From contig MNCI01010504.1 in assembly GCA_015680685.1 (NCBI GenBank), positions 824,502 to 888,501 on the forward strand: a stretch of 64,000 bases of DNA. Direction: 5' to 3'. The translations under genes and the position numbers were made by a program. Every line of letters starts with the position of its first letter. Positions within the stretch are counted from its first letter, which is position 1. Positions 32,215 through 44,435 of this stretch are shown piece by piece. The notes under the pieces were generated by a model. That model searched no databases. It had not been told where the DNA came from and saw only the letters and a list, made by a program, of their open reading frames with translations. The DNA is from Gnetum montanum (lineage: Eukaryota; Streptophyta; Gnetopsida; Gnetales; Gnetaceae).

Positions 32215-32832
32215 GTCTCTATAGCGACTAAAAACATCGGTGGTTGGAACATCGAGCGGTTGTTGGGTGAACAGTTTAACCCTAGATCTGTGTGAGGGCC
32301 ATGCTGGAGAGAAATAGAAATAGGGTGCCCTAGATGGTCTAGTCGATCAAAAAGGGACTTAATCAGTGTATCTTAACCTTTTGTAAATTTTCATTTTGGA
32401 AGTGATGTATGCAAAGTAAATCAATGATCAATAAATGTAAAATGATGAAAACAGTGCAAAAAGTGATGATAGTAAACAAATAGCAAAACAGACTTGGGTA
32501 AGAAAGTGCACAGCCCCAAGGTCACGGATTTGATCCTTTGCTCTATTGGAAGGTGTATAACTAAACATGTAACACTGAAGGGGCATAGCTTACACAGAAT
32601 AATATGGTCACAGATCTCTGAACTATAGTTGGTAGCTTGTTGTTTAGGATTCTTGTACTTGCCACTTTGCTCACTAAGATGCCAAAATGCTAATCTCACA
32701 AAGGGATGTTTGGAGCCAACCAAAAAACTCAAAGTCAACTAGAGTGCTCAAAAATGCCAACTATGCTCTCCGAAAGCCAACTTAAAAATGAACCACGTAA
32801 AAAGCCAACACTTTGAGCATTACTCCTCAAGG

Positions 32833-32840
32833 TATTTATA
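32833..32840 (-). promoter_or_regulatory. TATA box of element B LTR
   Basis: TATAAATA on the minus strand; downstream in element sense lies R-U5 to 32220, upstream the palindrome-rich U3. Confidence 0.7.
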
Positions 32841-33234
32841 GGGCCAGGAGTAGGAGAAAAATGTGGTGTAGATGCCACATGTCCTAGGACCCACAAGGTG
32901 TAAACATGGTTGTACTATGTAGGTGCACAATGTTGGATGTGAACCTTGTTATGTTGTGACCATATTGCTAAATCTACATGTGCCAAAATCTAGAAAGCAT
33001 GCCAACAATAAAAACAAAATGGAGCCTATGCTCCAGGACTACATCTTCCCTACTCTTGCGAGTAGGGTCAAGCATAGGGACAATTTTGGGGATTGACCAA
33101 GGGTATGCAAAATAAAGCAAACTTGCTAATTTTATTTGCCAAAGAGGTGTTAGTGTGAGAATGATTATTGCCAACAAGTTTTGAAGCTAACTAAAGGTAT
33201 TTTGATGCCTCCATGCAAGTGTTGCACTACTGAC

Positions 33235-33830
33235 ACTATTTAGCACGTTGGTGTAGCATAGCATAGCGTAGCCACCAGTTTCGATAGAGGTATTGCATAG
33301 AAAACAAGAGCATTTGTGTGAAGCTTAGTCAAGCAAAAAATTGCAACTTTTGTCCTCCATGATGGAAAGCCTTTGGACTTGCTGAGTTCATCCTTAGGGC
33401 ATTCTATTATTTTTTCATCATTGCTACACTATGCTACGCTATGTAGCATAGCATAGTGTAGTAGCTAGTGTGTCATGCATCCTTGTTTAATCTATTATTT
33501 TTTATCAAAAAACCTTGCTTAAGGTCTAAGGGCTATGTGGGATAGCTAGTTCTAGAGGCCGAAGTGTTGCCAAGTGCAATGCTCTTGTTGGAGTCACTTG
33601 GAAGGGGGGCCTTTGTGCATCCTCTCCCTATTATGTCATGCTATGCTGCATGGCATAGCATAGCATAGCAGCTTGTGTTGGTGGAGCAAGCTTACTTCAT
33701 GGTTGCAACATGGAAAAATGCTTTTGAAGACTGACTTGATATCATCTTGCATCTTGGATGCTTAATTGGTCTCTTCAAGGCTTGCTACACTGCGCAGTGT
33801 AGTGTAGCATAGCATATTTCTCTATTAGAA
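33235..33830. repeat. palindrome cluster in U3 of element B
   Basis: Several self-complementary stretches built from GCTATGCTACGC words. Two stand out: arms at 33424-33441 and 33444-33461 (18 bp each, one mismatch, two-base loop), and a perfect 18-bp palindrome CTACACTGCGCAGTGTAG at 33785-33802. Others lie near 33250 and 33640-33670. The same word family occurs in the LTR of D. Confidence 0.8.
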
Positions 33831-34100
33831 AACTTGCCAAACTATTTAACTCATCTTGAACACTTTTGACAACTCCTAGCATGGTCCTTCGGTAGATTGT
33901 CAGCCGAGCCAATTGTCCAGTTGGGCAGGCTAGAGAGTCTAGTAGGCCTATCAGTCCTGGAGATAGAAAACTTGTCAGACTATATAGTCTATCCTTAGTT
34001 TCTATACTATTCTGATGGCCCATCATGATGCTGCACTTGTGGAAATACTTGCCCAGATTCTAAGGCTCTGCTAAAGCATCAAGGTCCTAAAATTTTCTGG

Positions 34101-34173
34101 TGTTTCAATAGCCCCTTTTTATCGATGTTTGGAGGATCTTCCCGAGAGACGTCGATAAAGAATACGAAACACC
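34101..34173 (-). other. PPT and LTR-bridging inverted repeat of element B
   Basis: The LTR end GTGTTTCA is followed by AATAGCCCCTTTTTATCGAT. The inverted copy GAAACACC lies at 34166-34173. An inner pair, TTTATCGA and TCGATAAA (near 34118 and 34152), is a perfect 8-bp match. The PPT on the minus strand is AAAAAGGGGCTAT. Confidence 0.7.
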
Positions 34174-35500
34174 ATGAAGAACAAGAAACCAAAATCACTC
34201 TCTAGTGGTCGCTTAGATGTCGGTTTGCTATGCTTGGGAGTATCGGGATAGTCATTTAGGGAAAGGGGAAAGGGTGGACTTGAGAAGATAGGTTCAGGAA
34301 AGGAAAAGACGTAACATAGTTCGGTCCCTCGTTGGAGTGCTTATGAGGGAGTTGGCATGCATGGGCATCTTTCTTTTTCTGTATTTTGACCTCTCATTGG
34401 AATGCTTAGAGATGGTTGTTGTGAAATAGCTGGTGTGCCATTTGTTTTGGGCATGCTTTTTTTTTAAGCTCTTTCATCCTTTTACACTTTTGCACTTTAC
34501 TTCTGCTATTTAGCCACGTTCACTTGCAAACAACCTTGTTGTTGCAGGACAAGTGTTTCCTCCCTGAGATGAGCTGTGTTACATACATGTGGATCTTTGA
34601 CCTACCTACAAATGCTTCCCATGCAATGAGCTATGTTACATTCATTATGAACCTTGCGTTTGAGCATGTGGGAGGGATTTATATACATTGAGAAAGCTTG
34701 TAAAAGAGATGTGAAAAGGAAAACTGTGAGTGTAAGAAATGAGGCGAAGAAGGATAAGAGGAAGGGTGGGATGTGCACTCCTAAGTAGCTAAGCTAGTCA
34801 GAACAATCACCTTGTAATGACGTAGTGTCTTGTCCTCTTGGGGAAATGCATCTCTGACTGACACCATCTCAACCTGTATCCTAAAAATGCAACAGAAAGA
34901 TAACCAGAAAAACTTAACCATGAAATGAGGTGAGGGGAGGATCCCACTTTCTTTAAACACTATTGAAGTAGTGAGCATTGTTGCTAAGGCATGAGAAATC
35001 TAAAGTAGGAAAGCTAGTAGTAGCTCTGGCAGTGGTTGACTAAAGGGATTGGCACCGAAGAGGCTAGGAACTATGGTGATGCAAGTTCTTAGGAGTCCCC
35101 ACCCAAGGAAAACATCATGGACTTCAGCTGTAAGGTAAGAATCCTAATAGCTAAATGTCTTTTAGGCTTTGATGATGGAAGGGGCTATAGAGTAGCAACT
35201 CTATGGCTGGGCCACAATAGTGCTGGGACTCCAATAGTAGGCGCTGACAATAGGAGTTACCACCAAGATAACGGGCTTTGGTAGCGGTAGGTTCGAAAGA
35301 TCAGCAAGATGTTAGATGATGTTTTTGGAGGATTAGCAAGATGCCAAGGGTAGTGGTGTTGCATATTCTTTAGAGGATGTTTTCTTGTTATCATGAACTA
35401 CATTCTAAAATTGCAACGTCCCACCCCATGCTATCTAGGAAGTTGGCATTGTTCATGCTTGTTCATTTATAGGTTCGTGGATGTGAGCTAAGGGCATTAT
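34174..35500. other. 3' non-coding region of element B
   Basis: Diverged counterpart of 9675-10704 in A. No coding region is supported; the short frame at minus 34978-34781 has no recognisable domain. Confidence 0.45.
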
Positions 35501-35504
35501 ACTG

Positions 35505-35925
35505 CTAACCTAGTTTAAGGTCTTGGTAGATCATCAGATGTAATTTTTTAAGATCCTAGTAGACCATAATGTTTTAGTTTAAGGTCGTAACAGATTGCTA
35601 TGCTAATTTAAGGTCCTAGTAGACTACTGGGCAAGTTTATCATCGTAGCGGATTATGGATGGGCCAGTTTAAGGTCGTAGAAAACCATATTGTGGGTGCC
35701 AGCTTTACATCATGGCCCATGGATGTGTTGTGCCAATTTATAGTCATAGCGGATGTTCTTTGCCAGTTTTACATCATAGCAGATGATCTGTGCCAATTTA
35801 TGGTAATAGTAGACTATCTATGCTAGTTATAGTCATAGCAAACTATCTGTGCTAGTTTATAGTTATAGCAGACTATCTGTGCCAGTTTATAGTCATAGTA
35901 GACTATCTGTGCTTACCTAACTTTT
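35505..35925. repeat. hairpin-motif array B-i
   Basis: About ten copies of AGTTTA plus stem. Most right-hand copies have a TAGTC...GACTA stem around ATAGCA-like loops (for example AGTTTATAGTCATAGCAGAC); left-hand copies have GGTC...GA(C)C stems. The position between integrase and 3' LTR is the same as for A-i, C-i and E-i. Confidence 0.8.
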
Positions 35926-35989
35926 ACATTAGACGTAGTATGGCTTGAGGTACAAGTGGTTCATAGGATTTGCAAACTCTTTGCCATCC

Positions 35990-38900
35990 ATGTCTGCTAG
36001 TTTAAGGTTCCATTCTCATAGTCTTTTGTAACTATGAATGGACCTTCCCAGTTTGCTAAGAACTTGTTTACATGCTCATGAATAGCTTTGAGAACTAGGT
36101 CCCATTTTTTGATTGATTTTTGATGTAGATTAGAATGATGCTTTTGCTACTACTTTTCTAGGTACCATTCAATAAAACCAAGTGTTTGGGCATGCTCCTC
36201 CTCTATTGAGTCAAGGTCAATGATTCTTGACCTATTATTCTGGCCTTCATCAATGAAACTTAATAGGATCATCTAAAGTGATGGTACCTAGAGTTCAAGA
36301 GTTAGTACTGCTTCAGATCTGTAAACAAGGTTGTAAGGTGTTTTACCTATAGCCATCCTATACGTTGTGTAGCAAGCCCATAACACATAGAGGATTTGTT
36401 CATGCCATTACCTCTTACTACTGCTAAGAATCCATTTGAGCAGGTTGATGATGGCCTTGCTTGTTTCCTCCACCTAACCATTGGCCTATGGGTAGTATGA
36501 TGATGAAAATGAGTGGTTGATGCCAAGGTTTTCACAAATGATTTTGGTTTCTGTGCTACTAAATTGTGGTCTATTGTCTATCATAATAGTCATGGGAAGA
36601 CCAAACCTTGTTACTATGTTATCCAAGATAAAGTGGAAAACCTGTTGAGATGTAGTCTTCCTAAGGGGGATGGCCTCCACCCACTTTGTAAAGTACATGG
36701 TGGCAATGATGATGAAGCTATGTCCTGCGAAAGAATTAGGTGTGATAGGTCCTATGATATCTAGTCCCCATCGTTGGAATGGCCATGTGATCTATGTAGG
36801 ATGCAACTTAGTAGGTGAGACATGAATAAGATTTGCATGAAGTTGGCATGTATCACACATCCTAACTTTGCCAAGGCAATCTCATTCCATGCAGGGCCAA
36901 TAATATCCTAGGTGTCTGATTTTTGCTACCATAGCCCTAGGAGCTATGTGTTCTCTACATAATCCTTCATGGACTTCATTAATGATTTTCTGTGCTTCTT
37001 CCGCACCAATGTAAGTTAGAAATATCCCATCAAAGGAGCATTTTCATAAGGTATTGTCTCCTATAAGGACATACTACTGGGCTTGCTTTCAGATCCCATC
37101 CTTGTGAGCAGATGTCAAGCCCTATGGGGGTTTGTCATGTTGAAGATAGGCTTTAACATTAGCGCACCACTCTTGACCATCGGTAGCACTTACGGAGGTA
37201 ATGTGTACCACTTGAGTGATAGGGTCTGTGCACTTCATTATCGAAGCAAGTGAAGTTGTGAATAGGTGTGGTGGCACATTTAATGCTAGCATGGCTAAGG
37301 CATTTGCTATAGTGTTCTCATTGCATGGTATGTGTTGGATGTCTATCATTGTAAACTATTTTAGAAAAATCTTAGCCAAGTCACAATAAGGCTGTAAATG
37401 TGAAGCTTTATAGGCATATATTTCAGTGATTTGGTTGATGATGAGTTGGGAATTTCCTTGGACTACCAAATGTTGGATCTTTAATTCTAGGGCTACTAAA
37501 AGGTCCCTAAGGAGTCCTTCATACTCAGCTATATTGTTTGTACAAAGGAATGTAAAATGATAAGAAAAAGGTCAAATATCCCCATAGGGGAATGTAATGA
37601 TGGCAGCAGCACTACCACCTTGCATAGTTGAGGCATTGTCGAAATGCAAAGTCGTTTCGAAGTGTAATGGCACAGGGTTGATACTATTAACATGTTCATT
37701 GGGGAACTCCAGCTCTATCGTTTCCTGATCATCGATGGGTGAGGTTGTGAGCTGTGTAGCGATTGCTTGTCCCTTTGTCAATGATTGGGCTACATAGTTT
37801 AAGTTGAATTCCATCATTATAGCTTTCCATCGAGCTATCTTACTGTTTTCATATAATTTGTTTGTGATAGTCCAAAGTACGTTGCTCTTTCATATAATGT
37901 TGAACTTGCTACAGAATAGGTAATGTCTCCATTTTTTTAGCACAAATACTAGGGTGAGACAATTTCTTTCTACTTTGTTGTACTTTGCCTCATAAGCTAT
38001 CAGTGCATGGCTCAGGTAATAAACTAGGATTTCATAGCCATCATCTTTCCTCTAACAATGCTACAATAGACGTGTTTGAGGTGGTAAGGTAGATGTAGAA
38101 AGGATTATCCCTCTATGGTGGGTAAACAGTTGGGAGATGCAAAAGCTCTTTCTTGAAATCATCAAAGGCTTGTTGACACTATGCTGTCTACTCAAAGTTA
38201 ACCCCCTTCTTTAGCAAGTGTTGCATGGGGTACAACTTGTCGGTTAGCCTTGCTAGAAGGCTTCTGATAAACTGTATTCTACCTTGCAACCTGCACAATT
38301 CTTTAAGGTTGGTAGGGGGTGCTAGGTTAATGATAGCCTTAACTTTGTTAGGGTATACTCGTATTCCAAATTTTGATACTACAAACCCTAGCATGCATCC
38401 GATTTTAACTCTAAAAACATATTTCTTTGGATTGAGACACAAGTCATGCCTATGATAATGCTTGAGGACTACATCTAGATCATTAGGATGATCAATAGCT
38501 CCTTTAGACTTGACTACTATGTCATCCATGTAATCATTTAGTCTCTCTAAGAGGTAGTCACTAAATATGTATGTCATGGCTCATTGATAGGTTGCTCTGG
38601 CTTTTTTGAGATCAAAAGGCATCATGGTGTAAGAGAAGGTTCCCCAAGGAGTCATGAAGGTAGTTGTTAACTGATGCTCTGGATTGATGTAGACTTGATT
38701 GTAACATGAGAACCCATCCATAAAGGACAGCAAAGCATGACTAGTTGTAGTGTCAATAAGTTGATCAATACTTGGTAATGGGAAGTCATCTTTGATCGTT
38801 GCTTTGTTCAAATCTCGAAAGTCTATAAAAATTCATATACCTCCTATTTTCTTAGAGACCATAATGATATTTGACATCCACTTCGAGTAATCAACCATGC

Positions 38901-39390
38901 AAATGAAACCAGCTTGATATAGTTTGGTGATTTCATCGTGTACAAATAGTGTAATTTTTGGTTTGACTTTTCTAGCCTTTTGCTTGAATGCCTTGATACG
39001 TGGGTCTAGGACGATGTTATGTTGTATGAGCTGTGGGTCTAGACCTAACATATCATCATAGGACCATGCAAACACTTTGATATTATCTTGGAGAACCTTA
39101 GATATGTCCTTTCACATTTGTGGGTCTAGAAGGGAACTGAGTTTTAATGTCTTTATTTCCCCCCTAGATGTAGTTATAGGTGTTTTAGTGACAGGGTCCT
39201 CGATCACATCCCTAGCCTCTAAGTCTAAGGCTTGGACTAGATGTTTGGGCCAATCTAGGAATGTTTCTAAAGACACTACGGTGTTGTCAGTAGATGATTC
39301 CTAGTGTATTAAATCTGAGTTTAGGTATCTCGTAAGCTTTCCATGAGGACCTGTCAAGGTTAAAAGAGAATGTAGATCATCGTGCATGGC
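35990..39390 (-). pseudogene. pol of element B: RT, RNase H, archaeal-type RNase H and integrase remnants
   Basis: RT pieces run leftward: FAWSYDDMLGLDPQL (39075), IKDDFPLPSIDQLID (38800), then DYLLERLNDYMDDIVV with the catalytic MDD (38577 on). The archaeal-type RNase H starts LHFDNASTMQGGSAAAII (37660 region) and ends NTIANALAMLALNVPP (37349 on), where the last catalytic Asp is Asn. Integrase shows YFTKWVEAIPL and MIDNRPQF (36698-36486), with the Gly of DNGPQF changed to Arg. The C-terminal part continues to about 35990. Domain order is the same as in A and E; many stops and frame changes. Confidence 0.85.
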
Positions 39391-39529
39391 CATTTTTGTT
39401 AAACATGCCACAATAAGAAAAATCCAAGTCAAGTGATACCTATTTGTAGCAACAGCTTGTAATGAATGTTTGTAAAGTAACAATACAACATAAGATAATC
39501 ATCAATTACTGTGTAAAGTTTGTAAGTCA

Positions 39530-39765
39530 AATTTTCCAGTTTAAGGTCTTAGAAGACTGTATCAAGACTTTAAATGAGTGCTAAAATTTCCAGTTTAAGG
39601 TTGTAGTGGACCGTTACTAAGTAGACTTGAAAGCCAAAATTGCTAGTTTAAGGTCTTTGCAGACCACTAACGGGTAGATTTTGGAAGCCAAGATCACTAG
39701 TTTAAGGTCTTTGTGGACCACTAACAGGTAAGCTTTGTAAAGATAGATTGCTAGTTTAAGATGAG
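39530..39765. repeat. hairpin-motif array B-ii, upstream of the antisense promoter
   Basis: Four or five copies with AGTTTAAGGTCTTTGCAGAC-type sequence; the stem is GGTC(T)...(A)GACC. It lies between the RT start and the TATA box of the antisense gene, as E-ii does in element E. Confidence 0.75.
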
Positions 39766-39907
39766 ATAAAATTTTCAATGGGCCCACCTATTATGCTATA
39801 TACAATCGCTACACTATAGTGGGAATATGGTGCAATAATGCTACACTATAAGGGATATCCCACATTCATTGGGACATGAAAATGGCAAAGTGTTTTACTG
39901 CATTAAC

Positions 39908-39915
39908 TATAAATA
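39908..39915 (+). promoter_or_regulatory. TATA box of the antisense gene in element B
   Basis: TATAAATA followed by GGGG, 140 bases upstream of the ATG at 40048. A has a one-mismatch version 134 bases upstream of its ATG, and E has TATAAAAG upstream of its start. This supports a separate promoter for the antisense gene. Confidence 0.65.
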
Positions 39916-40047
39916 GGGGTTTACCCCTAGTAAACTTATCATTTTCATTGTCATAGCTCAGAGCCCATACTTATAGCATAGTGCAATCGTATAGAGAGAG
40001 AGGGAATTGGTGTAGCGTAGCTGTTGATAGAATTTGGGAGCAAGATA

Positions 40048-41219
40048 ATGGCACCCAAAGGTGAATGCAACCACCAAGGACTTGCCAGGGTAGACAAGGT
40101 GAAGGACTCTCTAGGATGCCTATCCAAGGAGCACGTTAAGGTATGAGAAGAGACTCCGTCAGCTCCATAAGTCGCTATGCTACCCTCATTTTCCCAAAGA
40201 TGGCTATCATTATTGTGATGAAATCTGCATCTATTGCCACTATTTTGGTTGCCATTTTGGTCACTACACCATCGCTATTACTGGTTGGCCATAGCAGCTC
40301 GCCTTGACCACCATTGTTAAGAATGGAAACTACCTTGTTGAGAGGGTTTTGGTGTTTTTGGGTAGCTTACGGATGCTTGGCGTAGCATACCATCCTTAGA
40401 AGGGTTTAGCTATCTGCAAGATTTTTTATGGCAGTGTGATGCATGTTTAGTGTAGTGTGACGTGAGTTATTTCATGTGGCAAGATAGGGTTGGGACAGAG
40501 GGAGCATTGTGAATTCTTCCTCATCTATGCTGTTTAAGGCTACAATGTTGTTTTTTTGTCATTTTTCTATGCCATTTTGTCATAAGGCCTTTAGGCTGCT
40601 ATATTGGTCATGTCACATTACTACACTATTGAACCTATTGTTATGTTGTTAAATGCTTTTTACTATCAAGTTTGTTACATCGCCATGCCTATTATATTGG
40701 TATGCTTGTTATATTGTCACGCATCCACCCATGCTTGTTCGTTTGCTATCTTGCTACGTTGTGCATATCACAGTTGTCCCCCCTTAAGCGTGAGTGTAAC
40801 TATTATGCTGTGTACCTATTATGTTGTACTACATGCCATGTAACTATTATCATCAGGCACATCCAGTGAGCTTGATGGCTATGCTATAGTGCAAGTGCCA
40901 CTTTGTTATATTATCTATAATGTTTAACCCTATTTTATGTTAGACAGAAATTTGGAATCAGAAGATCATGCTACTCTACATGTAAAGAAAGGGTTACACT
41001 ATGCTATATGTAAATAGATGATTATGCTACACTATGTGTAAACTTCACTCGAACACAGTGCTAACGTTTGATGCTCTATTGTGTAGGGTCATGTGGAATC
41101 CCATCTTGATTGTCCTTGAGGCTGTAGGAGTCATGTGCTGCCTTAATGAACTGATGGCCAATGTCGCCCCTCCCCATGCACATGTGGGATGGTAGGAGGT
41201 TTGGTTCTGGGAGGTGTTC
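40048..41219 (+). pseudogene. antisense gene of element B, 5' part only
   Basis: Exon 1 starts MAPKGECNHQGLARVDKVKD at 40048, like MAPKTKKKN...LAKIDEVQEN of A, and ends at a GT near 40139. A long AT-rich intron follows. Exon 2 starts near 41089 (after TGTGTAG) and reads NPILIVLEAVGVMCCLNEL, aligning with PILIMLDIIGVLCWVNPI of A. It has a stop before EVWFWEV and is then cut by element C at 41219. The motif-I Asp is Glu here, as in E. This third copy shows that the antisense gene is old in the family. Confidence 0.7.
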
Positions 41220-42881
41220 TGACCCAAATCGTCAGTGTAAGGCTGGAAGAAAAAAACAAACACTAAAATATTGTTAGGTAGACACAACTGACCCTGCCTT
41301 CGCATGAGGGAAATCTAGAAAAGAAAATGAAGGTAGAGTGCCTTGGATGGTCTACACACAAATCAACCAAGGACTTCCTTGAGTGTAAACTATGGCTTGC
41401 GCTGGGGTTATCATAACTAATGATGTATGAAATGTGAATAGAAATGTATGAATTGCAAACAGAACGTATACAGAATAGTATTATGAATAAAATGTAAACT
41501 GAATGTAAAAAAAAGTAAACAAAATAATGGCTGGAAAAATGAGCTCTATTGTATTTCTTAGAAAAGATGTGCACCAGTCAAAGCGTAGTTGCACATGTGG
41601 ATGGTAGGTCAAGCACGAAGCCTCGGGGTGATGTGATGTGTTTCAGAAGTGCTTGGATGCTAGGAGTCAAGTGTGTTCGAGTGCCCAAGGATTGCTGGTC
41701 TAAGTTTCCTAGGCCATCAACCTTCAAAATTTCCAGCCCCATTTATGTGAATTAATAAGGTATTTATAGGGTTTGGTTGTACTTGGATGCAGAATTCATG
41801 GATGGGATCAACGACTGAGAATAGAGAGGAAAACAAATTTAGTGACACGTGTCCAATGGAGGAAAACAAATTTGATCGAGTGCATTTTCTTACTGTGTGT
41901 TTTAGCTTACTCAAGCTAGCTTACAATTTGGAGCATAAGAGCTTGAAAAGCTCATAAATGATGAAAATTTACAATGTACAACAAGAGAAATTGACTTTGG
42001 CTCACTTGAAAATTCTAGATCTTTGACTTGACTGCTATAAGATTTTGATTCGAGTGGTTTCGTGGCTATTTGAGGTGTCTTTGCCTAACTAGAACTTTCA
42101 GCGTGCATTGATTTTTTCCTCAGCGTGCATTGATTTTGTGCTCAGCGTGCGCAGGTTGCTCTCACACTACACTCACACTACACTCAAGCTATCAGTGTGA
42201 CCTTCGCATGAGTGAGCCAAAATGATGTATTTTCCACCAAATTTTGATTTTTTGAAGCCTATTTCTTGAGTGCAACTACTCTCTGGCTGTGGTTGACCCT
42301 GAGAGTAATCTGAAAATAAAGTAACCTGTTTTGAGCCACTTTTGGCAGCTCACGCTAGACTCAGGCTACCAACATGAGCTGTAGCATGACCACAGCATGA
42401 GCTGCAAAAACCTACAATTTTGGGACTTGAACTCTGGAATTCTAGAGGATAGGATCCAAAGTTGTCAATAGTGAACCCTGAGAATGACTTGCACCTTGGA
42501 TATCAAATCATTTTGACTTAGTTTTGGGCTCTAAATGTTACTCACATTGCCAACGTGACCTCAGTGTGAGTGATAGCATGAGTGTGAAAAATGTGAACAT
42601 TTTTTCTTAAAATTTGAATTCTCGAATGCTGAAGCTTGGAGTGGTCATTAGTGGCCCCTAAGGATAGCTTGCACCTTCATATTTGGACCATTTTTGACTT
42701 GATCCTGAAGTTGTTGGAGTTACTCACACTAAGGGCAAGCTAGCTTGACAGGGTGAGCAAGTTGGCTTGAGAAAGTTGGGCGTGAGCTCCATGCCTTAGT
42801 CAAATTTTGCCTTCCAAATTCTCGAAAGGGCTTGACTTGTTCTTGTTTCAAAGTGTTAGACCAAAATTAGTGGTGTTTCAT
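41220..42881 (-). repeat. 3' LTR of element C
   Basis: Starts TGACCCAAATCGTCAG and ends GTGTTTCA. The opening part resembles the E LTR (shared AAATCGTC, then a stretch around GTGCCTTGGATGGTCT). TATA box at 41761-41768. U3 (about 42100-42780) is rich in words like CTCACACTACACTCA and AGCGTGAG rather than the GCATAGC words of B and D. The exact left end is inferred. Confidence 0.75.
41761..41768 (-). promoter_or_regulatory. TATA box of element C LTR
   Basis: Minus-strand TATAAATA at the position equivalent to the other LTRs. Confidence 0.7.
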
Positions 42882-42948
42882 TGGCCCCTCTTTGTTGACG
42901 TTTGGAGGAATCCACCTAAGAGGCATTGACAAACAAGTACAAAACACC
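42874..42948 (-). other. PPT and LTR-bridging inverted repeat of element C
   Basis: After GTGTTTCA comes TTGGCCCCTCTTTGTTGACG; minus-strand PPT is CAACAAAGAGGGGCCAA. AAAACACC at 42941-42948 is the inverted partner of the LTR end, and TTGACAAA (42926-42933) pairs with TTTGTTGA. Confidence 0.7.
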
Positions 42949-44045
42949 ATGAACAACCAAGTACCAAGAATTACCCGTCATCCTTTGGCTAGATGTCATC
43001 ACACCATTTTTAAAAGTACATGGGATTAAGGGAATGTAGGTCAAGATGCAAGGGGATTATTTGTAACTAGGAAAGCTAGGAGTTGATCAAGGGTTATAAT
43101 GGCTACTGGAATTGTGGGAGAGGAATGCTCTCACATGAATGAGCTATATCTTTGATCCTTGTTGGTAGCCGGTGTTCAGTAGACTCAGAGCCAAGACATA
43201 GGAGGTGTGTTCTTTGGAGAAATGGGACTCTTATAGAGTGTTTACCAGGACTGTTGTAAAAATCCAAAGCCACGTGATGATGGAAAACATGGTCTCTTTG
43301 AGACATGAGTGTAACTACTTTCCAAGACAATTGCCTTCTCGCTTGGGGCTTGTATGAGAATAGCCAATAGTCTTTTGTTTATGATGTTAATGGGATCATG
43401 AAGACCTTTCCCATGCATTTTTCTCTTTGACCTTTTTTTTCTTTTTCTTTTTTGTTTTCTTTTTATTTTTCTTGTTCTCTTTGGCCTTTTTGAAAGAGCT
43501 TGCTTTTAGTGTTGTGCTCATGTTCAAGCACTCACAGTTTGTGTTATGCATCATATACTGTGTTTTGCGTTGCAACTACTTAGAGAGTCATAGTGTGCAA
43601 TAGTGTATGAAGAGCTTTGAGATGAGTAGGATACAATGTATCTAGGGGGTGTGATTGAATAGGATAAGGGGACATGATGGGGAAATAGGGGATGTATCGG
43701 GAGTCGGGAATGTACTTATGAACAGATTGATAAACCGAATTATGTGTGTCAGAAAGAATGTGATACCTTGTCGTCACGATGAACTACATCTATGCACGAA
43801 TGCCTCAGATGTGTCATCCTACAAACACAACTCCAAGAAGACAAGAAAAATACAAATGAATTAGTTAACTAAGCACTTTAAGCAAGGAGATAGAGCCACC
43901 ACATGCAATTTTCAAAGTAGACAGAATCACGAATAGCACCGGCCTCATTAGGGTCCATGAGACAAATTATGCAGCAAGTCTTTATGAAACATGAATAGCC
44001 AATTGCAGCAACCAATCTTTTCAAGTTTTTGCTTGGTCATTGATG
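42949..44045. other. 3' non-coding region of element C
   Basis: Counterpart of 52266-53180 in E: both contain strings such as GTCATCCTACAAACACAACT or its near match. A pyrimidine-rich run lies at 43430-43470. No coding region supported. Confidence 0.45.
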
Positions 44046-44047
44046 AT

Positions 44048-44430
44048 GTCACCAATTTATAGTCTTAGTGGACTATTGTAGGTTAGTTTCACGTTATAAC
44101 CCTTTGGATGACATCAGTTTTAGCATCATAGCAGATGATGCATTGCTAGTTTATAGTCATAGTGGACTATGAAGAGATAAAATAGTTTATAGTCTTAGTG
44201 GACTCTAGATGCTAGTTTCATGTCATGGCAGATAGATGTGGAATTTTAGCATCATACTGAATAGAGCTCTGTGGTGTTGGTTTATTGTCATGACTCCAAG
44301 ACATTCTATGGTATTAGTTTTAAGTCATGATTCCAGGACTATTTTGTGGTATCAGTTTTAAGTCATGATGCCAAGACTGTTTTGTGGAATCAGTTTTAAG
44401 TCATGATGCCAGGACTGGTGCATACCTCAG
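44048..44430. repeat. hairpin-motif array C-i
   Basis: About eight copies. Left copies have TAGTC...GACTA stems; right copies have AAGTCATGATGCCAGGACT with a longer loop and a wider spacing of about 45 bp. The same longer-loop type dominates array E-i. Confidence 0.78.
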
Positions 44431-44435
44431 GTTCA

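Larger units (their letters stand above)
32220..34107 (-). repeat. 3' LTR of element B
   Basis: Plus strand starts TATAGCGACTAAAAACATCGG (first 20 bases compare with TGTAACGACAGAAAACATCG of A; the opening TG has become TA) and ends GTGTTTCA at 34107. TATA box at 32833-32840 (minus-strand TATAAATA). U3 (33240-33830) is full of GCTATGC/GCATAGC palindromes. Possible left target duplication GTCTC at 32215-32219. Confidence 0.8.
32220..41219 (-). mobile_element. element B: left part of a Tat/Ogre-like element, interrupted by C
   Basis: Contains the 3' LTR (32220-34107), PPT region, 3' non-coding region, hairpin array B-i, pol (about 39390-35990), hairpin array B-ii and the start of the antisense gene (40048-41219). 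It is cut at 41219 by the LTR of element C. The rest, including protease, gag and 5' LTR, must lie beyond the window. Dense stops and frameshifts make it the oldest of the stacked set. Confidence 0.85.

Noticed and set aside
43430-43470. Pyrimidine-rich run in C, and the T run at 52753-52772 in E
   Set aside because: Simple sequence within non-coding regions; neither lies next to an LTR where it could serve as a PPT.
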